Below are positions 52,801 through 64,000 of a stretch of DNA of 64,000 nt, piece by piece. The stretch's first letter is position 1; each line of letters starts with the position of its first letter. Source of the DNA: Chrysomallon squamiferum (lineage: Eukaryota; Mollusca; Gastropoda; Neomphalida; Peltospiridae); contig CM022670.1 in the NCBI GenBank assembly GCA_012295275.1, positions 19,124,698-19,188,697 of the forward strand, written 5' to 3'. A program made the position numbers and the translations under genes. Below the pieces are notes generated by a model, which saw only the letters and a program-made list of their open reading frames with translations, searched no databases and had not been told where the DNA came from.

Positions 52801-54330
52801 ATTTTAGTTTCACAATTGCATCTAATGTGAAATGACAATAAAGAATACAATTTGAAAAAGTTCATTGTTTATTAATTTTGCCACACTGTTTTGGTTTTTG
52901 TTTTTTCACTGAAGGATGTAAAATTCATATCCATTTTTGGCATTATAAACACCTGTACATTATTGTGATTTCATTTAAAATTTTTTTTTTTTTTTTTACT
53001 TTAATGAAAACTTAAAGCATATTGTTTAGATAATTGGCTAATTGCAGTAATTTAAAAGTATTCATTTACCATCCTAAATATTGAAAACCTGTCATGTAAA
53101 AAATTTTTTAAAGGAAATAAAAATTTATAAAATCTGGTAATGTGTTGTTTTCAGTGTTTTTACTCAAAAATGTCATAGATAACATAAATCTGAAAACAAA
53201 ATAAATAAATAAAAACTGCTTAAAAATAATTAATATTTCAGTTTAAAAAATGTTCCCTTGAAGTATTGTAGAAAGGATAATTATTTGTATTAAATCTGAA
53301 ATAAATGTAATTTTAAGATTACACAAATCATTATCCTGGACACATTCATAAATCTGAGATAATCATTTAGAAAAGTAATAATCTATGTAATAAAAATATT
53401 TCCCATGAAAGTTCCACTAACTAAAGTAATTACCTTAATTACAGAAAAAACAATTACTTCATGAACCCATAAACTCAAATTGGATTATCCCATAAATATA
53501 GTAAATGACAAAAACTAATAATAGTAACAAATTCAAAGATTACATCAACAGTTATAAAGAAATAAAATGAAATAGATCAACAACTAAAACAAAAGAATGA
53601 TTTATCAAATAAGTAAATGTTAATTTACTATTTTACTTGTTAATCATGCAAATTGTTTGAATCCATTAATCTTCTCTAATTAAGTGGGTTCTCAGGATAT
53701 GCAAGAGATTATCAAAATCTGTCTTTTTCACTAGTTTGTAAACACACCTCAGATTAGCTCTTGACAATCGTGCATTGTTACAAAAAATGTTTAATTCTCT
53801 ATTCCATATTAATCCTGATTAACAAATTACGTAAGAACTGCAGCAGTTCTTTGAAGTGGTTATGTCAGGTGTATGAAGATCAGTGGAATAAATATGGTAA
53901 AAAATATTTTCATTATTAACCAACTACCCCAATGGGAGGTGGTAATGGATTGAAAACAACAAAAAAGTAATAAAGTTCTATTTTGCTGTGGCTAAAATAT
54001 AAAAAGGTAAGTGGTTAATAAAGAATTCATGTTCTTTTTCAGTAAAAAAAATAATAATAATAATAAAATAAATAGTTGTACTAGTGAAATGTTTTATTAT
54101 TTGTGTTTCTGTTCTCTATTTGACATCTTGGTTTTAATTAAATTTTATTGATTATATGCACTTATTTTTAAAAATTTAAACTATTATATATATATATCAA
54201 ATACACTATTCTGCTGTTGAGTTCTACTACATGTATATTTTTCTAAGACAGACAGAATAAATAATATTTTGCTGTTAAATACAATAATATATTTTATTAT
54301 TAGAGAATGTTTTTAACTTTAACTTTTTTA
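49886..54330. other. ATRX 3' UTR and spacer, no gene seen
   Basis: AT-rich sequence after the ATRX stop. Candidate AATAAA signals occur soon after it (for example 50592-50597), followed by many more. No open frame with coding character or supported splice sites is visible on either strand. Confidence 0.55.
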
Positions 54331-54347
54331 TTTTCAGATTATCTGAA

Positions 54348-56630
54348 ATGTTACAAGAAGGAATGTATTTAATGGTTATTTTCCTTATCAGAAATGGTTT
54401 AGGTAAATCATTTTCTCTCCTAACAGCTTTGTTATTTTGTACTTTATTGTATAGATATTCCAAATAATAATAGTAATAAAAATAATGATGATGAGGATAG
54501 TAATAATAATGCTAACAGAAAACAGTAACTCCTAAAATACAAATTAATTTTCACATTTTGCAGATGGGATCAAGATACTAATTAACATAAGGATTAAGGT
54601 TTTTGTCTTATTACTATGTTTTACTGAAACCAGCTATTTCACTGACCTGTGTGAATTATTTTGATGTCTATAACATCTGTGATAAATATCATAGACAATA
54701 TTAACCTACATAACTACAGCCCTAATAAATAAATAATAGAATAAATGAAATAAATCAAGCTTAATCAAATTATATGTACAGTTAAATAAAATAATAAAGT
54801 TAAAACAATAATGATAAATATATAATTTTAAGTTAATAAAATAAAATAATAAAGTTAAATAAATAACATTAAATATATAGCATTAAATTAATAAAATAAA
54901 ATAAAATAAATAAATACATAAAATAATTAAATAAATAAAATGAAAAAATACAGCTAAAAATGAAATATTTCTACTACTAATACTAAAATCGATGTGTAAA
55001 ATATCAGAACATTAAAGGCTGATTAATTTACTAAAACTATGCCTATTATTATTTTTATTATATTTTTTAAATTTTGTTTATTTTTAATTTTTTTTCAGGA
55101 AATGAATGTACTAATTTATCTGAGACTGTATTAGCTACAGAAATTCCTCAAAATGTCACGTCTCCAAATTTTCCAAAGAAATATCCAAGGTATTAATTAA
55201 AATTAAATTTTATTGTTTGGACATCCAACTTAATGAAAGTTTAATTAAGCTTCATCATTATTATAAGGAGTAAATCTTAGTCTTTTATCATTAATTAACA
55301 CTACTTTGTCTTTTTTCATTCCAAGTTTTATTCTACATCATTTTTGTTTTTTGTTTGTTTGTAAGTGTACTTATTTACAACTAAACAATGCTTATTATAG
55401 TTAAATGACAGAGTTTTTGATTATTTTAATATTTAACATTTATTTATTAATTGTTAAACAGCAAGCATACAAATTAATTAATTAATGGTTAGTTAATTAT
55501 GTATTAACTATTGTTGTTGTGCTACGTTGTTTTTATTTTATTTGTTGAATAAAATAAAATAAAGTGAAGAAAAATAAAATAATAATAAATATGTACATAA
55601 TAAAATAAAATACAGAAACATAAATAAATATTTTTGTCTCTTTATTTATTTTTTTATTTTTTTTTTTTTTTCTAACCTAACCCTATGATAATATGAAAAC
55701 GTGAATTCAAAAATCAGACAATTAAATAATTTGTTATTATTATTCTTTTTTTTTTTTTTTTTTTTTGTTGTTGTTTTTTAGTAATCATATGATAATATCA
55801 TGAACATTAAAATTAATAAATAAATAAATGTTATTTATTCTCATTTTAGGACAACATCCTGTGTTTGGGTGGTGAAGTCAAAGCAGAAAGATAGCATCAT
55901 CAAATTTAAAATTCTGTCTTTTTCTCTGTTCCTGTCTGCCCACTGCTATGCAGATTATCTGGAAGTCAGAGATGGTATGTTTATTTAATTTTTTTTTTTA
56001 TTAATTTATTATCAACATCATCATACTCATCATTAATGATACCACTACTCAGATTTATTTTATCTTTTATTTATTTAATTATTTCAATTATTTATTTTAT
56101 TTTATTTTATTTAATGTTATTTAATACTTTTATTATTTTCTTAATTTATCTTTATGTATCTATATTTGTTTTATTATTTTATTAATTTTATTTTATGCAT
56201 TTAATTTTGTTTACTTAATTTTATTATTTTATTTATTTTATTTTATTCAACATAATATATAGATTTTATTGTGTAATTAAAACTTAATTTATTTTTATTT
56301 ATTTGTTAGTGATACATTTGCATTTTTATTATATTTGTTATTTCCTTTGATTTACATTAATTTCTTTTCACCTTGGTTCAGATCACTTGGGTTTTTTTGT
56401 CTTTTATTTTTTTACAGGGTCATACAGATTACATCCAAAGATCATCAAATGGTGTGGTAATAAACCAGCTAGTAAAATTTACAAGACTACTGAAGGAGAA
56501 GCTCATTTTACATTTCAGGCTGTCTCATTTGGTGATGATGCAAATGGATTTTTCTTGCAGTTCTGGGCTGAACATAGCAGTAAGTAAAATTAAAACATAC
56601 TCCAATTTTTAAAAAAATTTTAATCTATTA

Positions 56631-56697
<67 letters not shown>

Positions 56698-57051
56698 GCA
56701 ATAGATATATGCAAGATTTTATTGCATACTCAATTAGTATTAATTTCAATTTTTTTGCAGGATTTCAAGTGTTTTATAATTAATCCTGATTTGAAATTCT
56801 TGTTGATCATTTTAGGATACCCTACTGAACAAAAACCAGTGTTCACTATAATGCATCGCATTCTAGCAGGAGTTACGGCCCTTATTTTGATTTCCTTTAT
56901 CATTGCCATGGTAATGATATTCTGTGTTCGTCATTACAGGCTTTCAAGGACTAACATTCTAGAGTTTTCCACAGCTGGTAATGACTGTGTATGGAGGAAA
57001 CCATGTTATAAACAATTTATAATAATAAACTGTTTTCATTCCATCCAGTGA
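54348..57051 (+). CDS. Small single-pass membrane protein with one CUB domain
   Basis: Five exons keep phase: 54348-54402, 55099-55189, 55850-55974, 56418-56579 and 56816-57051, giving 222 residues. The start exon encodes a short hydrophobic stretch (YLMVIFLI), a plausible weak signal peptide. The CUB domain spans about residues 20-140. It has the four Cys (ECTN, SCVW, HCYADYLEVRDG, KWCGNKP), the SPNFPKKYP entry motif, and a close at GFFLQFWAE. A transmembrane helix follows (LAGVTALILISFIIAMVMIF), then a short Arg/Cys-containing tail. I do not recognise a specific orthologue; the layout recalls fragments of NETO or LRP-type receptors. The last exon holds a possible donor after ACAGCTG (GTAATG), so the true C-terminus could differ. 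Confidence 0.75.
56634..56697. repeat. (ATT)n microsatellite in the CUB gene
   Basis: About 21 uninterrupted ATT units in the last intron (56580-56815). Confidence 0.97.
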
Positions 57052-60000
57052 TTTGTTCAGATGGATTTATAGCAGTGTTGAATTAGTTTAATTTATAATT
57101 TATTTTATTATTTTAATTATATAAATTAAAATAAAAAAAAAAAATTTAAAAAATGAAGAAAAATAAAGAAAAGAAAAAGGATATATCACAATCTGTAAGC
57201 AGTTAGATCACAGATTGTTGATATAACAAAATTAAATGTGTCAGTATATATAAATAATTAAAATTTTCAACTGAAATAAGTATTGGAATTCAGAAAATGA
57301 TGAAGCTATTACTTTAGAAAATCCATTTAAAAAAAAAAGGTGTAAACTGACATAAGGTTGAATAATAAATGTTTTAAATATCTAGCTTTCTGTTATATTG
57401 CATAAGTGTTAATTTAAGTTTTTTTTTAATGAAACCAGATGTTTGTATGAGTTAGACAGGATCTATTTAACAATATGTATTTTATCTAACTTATGATATA
57501 GTATTATCTATGATTATGAATTAGATAGTACAACTTGATGAATGCTGAATATCAAGATCTGCATTGTGATATAATCAGCATAACATCATAAAATCACTGA
57601 TATTTATAGTCATTTTCTCTGTGACCATATTCAATTCAGATACACCAATTGCTTTTAATAAAAAAAAATGTTTAGCATTATTTTTCAAGTGTTTTTATTT
57701 CTTAAAATTCATTAACTTTATAAATTCCACTGAAAGCAGCTTATATTCACATATTCATTAAGGAACAATTAAGTAATATCAGATGAAACATAAATAAATA
57801 TACATTATAGAAAATAAAATAAAAACTATTTACAGTATTTCATTTTTTATTTGGCATAAAATTATCATGTACAAAAATGTTCATTCAATATATATATATA
57901 TAATTATAATAATTACAAAGGGTGTAATGATTTGATAAAATCTCTGACTTCTGTGAGATGATGTAATTTCTAAAATAATAAAGAAACACACACAAAAAAA
58001 TAAAAATGATGATGTTCTTTGGTGAACTTGCATAGTGTTTAAGGCCATTTTGTACATACTGGCACACACTATCAATAATGAAATAAAATTAAAACAATTT
58101 ATTCAGATATCTGTATTTAAATTAATGCTAACAAATTTTCTCTATTTCAAGTTAAAAGAATTTATAACAAACTAATGACATCATATTGCAAAGTACCTTT
58201 AGTAATGAAGTGTATTTACTGTACGTTTTCATAATACGTTCTGTTTCATATGATATATTGTATATGTTATTTTTAATAAAGTCCACTTCAGCTTTGTTGT
58301 GCTTGTTATTAGCTAGTTATTATAATGTAATTTTCTATGAACCGAAGATTGTGTTAACATACATTATTAATTTTATAACATGTATTACTGGCCACTTAAC
58401 AACTGTAATGTGTTACTCAGAATATTTTTCTGCAAGAATCTATTTGCAATCAAAAAATAATTAAAGGAAAATATTTTTAAAATATGTGCTAAGAACATTT
58501 GAAACAAACATTTTTCTATCTTTTTCTTAAGGACCAAATTATTATATTTGTTTTTATAATTTATATATACTTAAACAATTTTAATGTTTATGTAAATTCA
58601 CATTACCATACTGATTGCTGATTAGTTTTACACATAAAGACTTCTTTCCTAAACACTTGCATAGTTTGTTATTTGTGCTGCATGCCATAACAATGGCAAC
58701 ATTCCATATTATCAGATTTATTTTAAAATGTATTTTCAGTAATTTATCATTATTAACAGAGAAATAAAATATTCTTCAGAAACTACTAAACACAGTTTAA
58801 TCAAAAGTTATTATTCTCTTAATAGTAAATGTTTATTTCTTTTACAAAATGATTATAAAACATGTAACAAGAACAATATAAACTGCCCTTTTTGCTTTGG
58901 CAACACAACACAAAATAATCACATAAATAATACATATTTTGGAATGTAAAATGAAAAAAAGCTGTTTTTTAAAGGTGTTAATGTAATTCTATTTGACTTC
59001 AAAGATTTACTGACATGATGATGTATAAAAAGTAGTAGTTTGTTTGCTTTTTCATCATAAATGAATATATATAATAAGGAACCATTGAGACAAAATGTGT
59101 ATCATTTTAAAAAATTAGATATAATGGCACATATTAATGTACCAAGTGGCAAGATGGGCTGTATTTTTCTTTTCTAAACAAACTTCTTCAGTTCAATTTA
59201 AATTTAAGAATAATAATAATGATAATAATGCATTCTCACAAGAATCAAATACAAGTTATGACAAAAACCAAAATTACTATTATTGCTGCCTACTTGCATT
59301 GAATGAAATGATATGAACTGTGACCTGTTTGTTCTTTTTAAAACATTTGCATAGGTATGATTGGAGAGTTCTACTAAGGGAGATAAGCAGTGAAAAATAA
59401 TTGAGTATGAATTAATAAATCAATAATTACTTTTTTGTTATTGTTTGTTTTTGTCATAACTTGTACATAAAGAAGTTATATAAATAATGGTTTCTTCTTC
59501 AGATTCAAGAAACAGAACACACACAAAATATTTTTGTCAAATACAAAATAAAACAGAACGATTAACAAATTAATCAAATTACAAATAAATTTCTGATAGC
59601 CTCTATATGTTAGATAATAAAATAAAAACCTGTAAATGATTTTATTTGTTACTGAATTTAAAGAATGTAAATTTTGATGTTAAACTATAAATTAAAAACA
59701 CTTTAAGGTAAAACAAATTATGAAATCTACACATTTTTAATAGAAAAGAAAAGTTAATTTCAACACACAAACACACACACACACAAACACACATACATAA
59801 TCAAAGGCTTGGCATATCTTTTAAGTTGAAATCAGTTTTTCTTTTCTATTAAATAACATTTTATAATGTCATTTACAAAGATAAATTATTGATAAATGGT
59901 AATGTTCTTAACAAGACCACCCAGTTACGCATGATTTTCATAAAATATTGTTAATAAATAAAAGATACATAAATTGTGTACAACACTGGTGTATTTAATT

Positions 60001-61338
60001 TCTATGACTTCTATGTAGTTTATCTTTGCAGCAAACAGTGCTTGTGTCACTAACTATAATATATTGTAATTAACTGTCACATAAAAAGCTAAATTCTCTG
60101 TATTAGTTTCTTAATAAAAAATAGATCCTAATAGATAAAATAACACTTCTTAAACAGTATAAAAATAAATAAATAATAGCTAGACTGTCATTTTAATTTT
60201 TAACATCTGTATGTGATTGTGTGGATTACAAATACACCCATACACATACACAAACACAAACATACAAAATTTGGTAAAGGTTACAAATGGATTGAAAAAT
60301 GAGAGCAAAAGCTATTGAATATAGATGTTTCAAAAATACAAAATATATAAAACAGGAAAAACAAATTAACATTCTTCATGAATAAACTTGATGACTATTA
60401 ACTCAACAGTCTGATAGTGACATAATTTACTATTGCTACAAACATGATGCTGTTTAATTAGAAAAAGTACATTCTGTATAAAGTAGTAGTGGTTGAATTT
60501 ACAGTGTTAAAAAAGGAGGTGATAACAGCATAATGAAGCTTTGATTTGACTTCACTTTACCTAAGATTATAAGTTTTAGAAAGAAATAAAACAAGAAAAA
60601 GTTGAGATAAATCTTTTAAACATGTAATATTAATTGCATTTACAAAAAAAAAAAAATTTCTCATGTTTTTAAAAATGTAGAATGAGTAATCTTTTTTTAA
60701 TGTAAAAATCAAAAAAATCACACAACTGTATCATTTATAAAGCTTAAGCATAAATAATAAAACACAGTCTTAAAACTATATACATCAACAATTAAAAATG
60801 TAAATATAAAATTCATAATGTACACTACTGATAAAATTTATTTTACAGTTAAAACATGAGGTATGTTTTGCTTCTTGCAATTTATTTGATATTTAATAAT
60901 CTCATTGAGATGGCTGCAGTCAAGTTTAATCTTGAGCAGATTTTGAAATGTCATTGGGTATATTGTCTCATATGAGTGGAAAACATTGTTTAGAAGATAT
61001 TATATAAATCTGAAACACAAAATCCTATTTGAATATTTGTAAAGCAAATTAATATATTTCTTTTTAATTTAATTATCTTTTTCAGAAATACACTTTTACT
61101 AAATGGTCACTGGACATTCATACATAAATTAATGTAACTGTATGACATGCTAATAAATTACTGAATTTGAGATTTGATATATAGCTTTAAAAAATGTGTG
61201 GGCCTTTTCTGGCAATAGTAAAAATAAGAAAAATAGTAATAAAAACTAAATGATTATTCTGTTTCTGGAGACACAAAAAATCTGATAACATGACAAAATT
61301 AATGATATGTAATTAGAGACTTTGTTTAAAAACTATTA
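57052..61338. other. Convergent 3' UTR region between the CUB gene and the Fat-like gene
   Basis: No coding exon is supported on either strand. The part next to 61338 is presumably 3' UTR of the minus-strand Fat-like gene and the part next to 57052 that of the CUB gene. It includes a CA-rich run at about 59763-59793 and further CA-containing sequence near 60230-60265. Confidence 0.55.
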
Positions 61339-64000
61339 TCACACATATTCTTCATAATCATTTCCCGGACTGTCATCTAAAGTTTGAGTTGTATTGTCTG
61401 GAAGTAAAGCTATATCATGAAACACACCAACTAGTTTATCAAAGTTAGGACCCCAGTTCAACAGAGTATCAAAATTGAAAGCTCCATTTGGAATTTTCCC
61501 TGTGTCTAATGCACTGTCCCCTGATACAACAGTACTTGTAAAGGAATCACCATTAGAATCCATCCCATCTGATCTTGGAGGGCGTTTCTGAGGTGAATCA
61601 TCATTTTCATTTTCAACCTCAGTTAGTTTTGAAAAAATCATGGTTCCAGGATCAAAATCAGAACGAGTTTTGTGTTCAGGTTCAAACTCAAATTCTGAAC
61701 AAGTAAAAGAGTCATTTGCTCCACTGTCCTCTGAACTAGATTCTGGAGGTTCCAGCAACATGTGGTTGTGTTCAACTACAGGTTTCATTTTTTGTCGACG
61801 CATTCTATCATCACTGGATGATGACACTGCTTCAAGCATGCTCACTGGACTCTTGCGATCAGGTCGAGCATTTAGTCGATTAATTTCTTCCACTGTGAGA
61901 CCTTTTGTTGAAAATGGTTTCCGAGGTGTTTTTGCTGGCTTTGGAGGCTGTCCATTGGGAATTCTGGTAGCAGATGAACTAGAACTTGAATGACTGTGAT
62001 GACTGCCTAAAGAACGCTGAGAATTATTATGATGAATATTCTGAAGTGGTGTATTTCTCTTGTTCAGCTGGGCTAATGGACTATGCATCATTGGACTGTG
62101 ATGAATCACAGGCTGAACAGAACTTGGTCTTTTGATATTACCTGCCATTGGTGGACTCTGATGGGCAGGCATGGACACTGCTGACCCGTCGTAAGATCCG
62201 GGACCTAATTTAGGATAACCATTCATTTTATAAGCACCTGGGCTTTCTCTAGAAAGAGCAGATCCTGAGCTGCTGTGATCTACACGAGAATGAGCTAAAC
62301 AAGATTTTTGATGTTGTGATAAATGTTGATTACTTTTTTGTTTTGACTCTTTGCCACTGCGATAGTGTTTATAATGCAGTGAAACATCAATATCTGATGG
62401 AGCTATACTGCTGGCATTTTCTAAATCATAATGTTCTGGCATATTTTCATCTAATGGTCTCATTTGCCTGGGTTCTATTACCACAGTGCCATCATCAAAC
62501 TGCATGGACCTGCCAATCACATTTGAACCAATAAGATCAGGTCTTACAGAAAGTCCTGTAGATTTTTGTAACATCAATCCATCACTGATGTGACTCTGAA
62601 TAAACATTTCTTCGATGTTCCCATTTTCACCATAACCTGAATCATGAGCATCTTGTGACCCACTCAGACTTCTGCTGCCCAAATTTCCGTTTGCCTTTAC
62701 TTCCTTCTTCACACAGATTTTTCGACACAGATCTCGACTCCTTCTCCACACTATGAACACTATAATGATTGCCACAATCAGAACTGCAAAGAAAACAATT
62801 ACAATGATGATTCCAATTTCAAGGCCTCCACCACCACCAACACACATGAATATTTCACCATGTACAGTGCATGTCTGGCCATCTCCACATGGATTGTTAG
62901 AGCACAGAGCTTTGCAGCCAGACTGCACTCCTTCACTCATTGTTATTTCATATCTCTCTGTGAGACCACTAAATGGTAGTTTGGTGTTGTCCAGGAGAAA
63001 CTCAGAAATGCATCCAGAGAAGCCTGGAAAATGTGAGAAAAAAAAGTGAAAAAAAGTGAAAAAAAAGATAAAAAAAACAACTTAAGTGTTGTTTCTAAAA
63101 AGTTATTTTATAATAGCAAATTGAAAAAAAAAAAAAAATAAAAAAATTAAAAAAAATATATATATATATAGCTTTATTCTTTTTTTTCTTAAATATTTTA
63201 AATGAAAAAACTTAATTTCTAAATCTTATGTTGATATATATATGGTATTATGAACTTTACATTTTTATTTCTTAATTTGTACAGTATTATGTTGTCAAAT
63301 ACAATTTTTCATCAATTAATTCTGAAAATTTTACCGGCCACAGTATTTCCAGAAGGCACTACTCTTGCACCATTAAGAGCCATTTCTTTAACTTCCAGAG
63401 AAGAGAAACTGTAACTCTCGCCGAAGTCTTTAAATTCGGAATCTTTGCCATCGACATTGACAACAAAAATACTGCCACTGACGGTCACTGTGACATTATG
63501 CCACTTGCCATCTGCAACATCTACAGCAGCAGCTTCAAGAGGGTCATTGACAGCACTGGGTGGTGTGAGAACAAACTTCACTTTTCCTGATTTTATCTGT
63601 GAAATTAAAAAGAATAAAATTTAAAAATAATTAAATACTTACAATTATTTAAAAATATACAGCCACTATTATAAAAGTTGTCACCTTTTGATAATTTTAA
63701 TAATAAATCCAGAATATACAATGTTTCTATAAATAAATTCATTTTTTTTTTAAATTATTAAATTAATTGTAATTTAAAAAATACTGTCTATTCAATATAT
63801 ATAATTTATATACTGTTCTGTTGTTAATTTTTTGTAAAATAATACTGTGACAAATTAATCAAATAAAAATTGATGATATTTAAATAACATATTACAACAA
63901 AACAAACAAACATACCCAAAGAACACATTTTGTGTTTTGTGTTGCTGAGTAGAACAATGCCCCCTCTGTAGTTGTAGTCAGAAATCTCAACTTGATGCTT
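61339..64000 (-). CDS. FAT4: Fat/FAT4-type giant cadherin, C-terminal part (5' end outside window)
   Basis: Fat cadherins bind Dachsous and control planar polarity and Hippo growth signalling at the plasma membrane. Three exons are visible: 64000-63916 (truncated by the window), 63596-63335 and 63023-61339, all phase-consistent. The first two and the start of the third encode the last laminin G domain (LRFLTTTTEGALFYSA, DGKWHNVTVTV, GFSGCISEFLLDN). A partial EGF follows with only four of six Cys (CSNNPC, GQTC, FMC), then a Gly5 stretch and a transmembrane helix (residues about 41-64 from the Met at 62940). The cytoplasmic tail has blocks I recall from Drosophila Fat and FAT4: HYDLENASSIAPSDID at 170-185, GLTVEEINRLN at 347-357, NDSFTCSE at 409-416, LLNWGPNFDKLVGVFHDIALLP at 493-514 (given here as landmarks), and the terminal EYV, a PDZ-type end. 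The orthologue call Fat/FAT4 is firm; the vertebrate symbol is by similarity. Confidence 0.92.

Noticed and set aside
61640-61993. 117-codon plus-strand frame opposite the Fat tail
   Set aside because: Antisense shadow of the conserved cytoplasmic coding sequence.
1-64000. tRNA, rRNA, CRISPR array, bacterial operon or viral genes
   Set aside because: None seen. There are no direct-repeat/spacer arrays and no structural RNA consensus that I could recognise; all real genes are spliced and metazoan.

Overview
This is an AT-rich eukaryotic nuclear window with many short to medium introns (GT..AG junctions), abundant microsatellites and long untranslated stretches. The protein set is clearly metazoan: lysosomal alpha-galactosidase, SLAIN, ATRX, a CUB membrane protein, a Fat-type cadherin, and a P-loop STAND NTPase joined to ankyrin repeats. 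The last architecture is strongly expanded in molluscs and other lophotrochozoans, so a mollusc-like lophotrochozoan is my best guess. That is inference; nothing in the window fixes the species.

Layout, left to right. 569-3774 (+) holds the 3' six exons of an alpha-galactosidase A-like gene. 4807-11732 (+) holds a complete nine-exon SLAIN gene for a microtubule plus-end regulator of about 461 residues. 11733-20691 is about 9 kb with no supportable gene. 20692-25172 (-) is a STAND NTPase/ankyrin gene whose 5' region carries a perfect kappaB-like palindrome. A CpG-retaining interval (about 25.4-27.8 kb) separates it from the divergently transcribed ATRX gene (28287-49885, +, 31 coding exons, about 2,109 residues). 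54348-57051 (+) encodes a small single-pass CUB protein. 61339-64000 (-) is the 3' end of a Fat/FAT4-type cadherin: last laminin G domain, transmembrane segment and entire cytoplasmic tail.

The genes do not form a pathway; they are neighbours on a chromosome. The most notable non-genic structure is a pair of long diverged inverted repeats in two ATRX introns, flanking the four exons that encode the ADD histone-reading domain and the acidic region after it. ATRX also shows an apparent one-base loss in an A8 run. Summing exon lengths gives a total one base short of a multiple of three, which independently supports the loss. Exon boundaries were set by hand from splice consensus, phase agreement and family similarity recalled from memory. 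No database search or transcript data were available.
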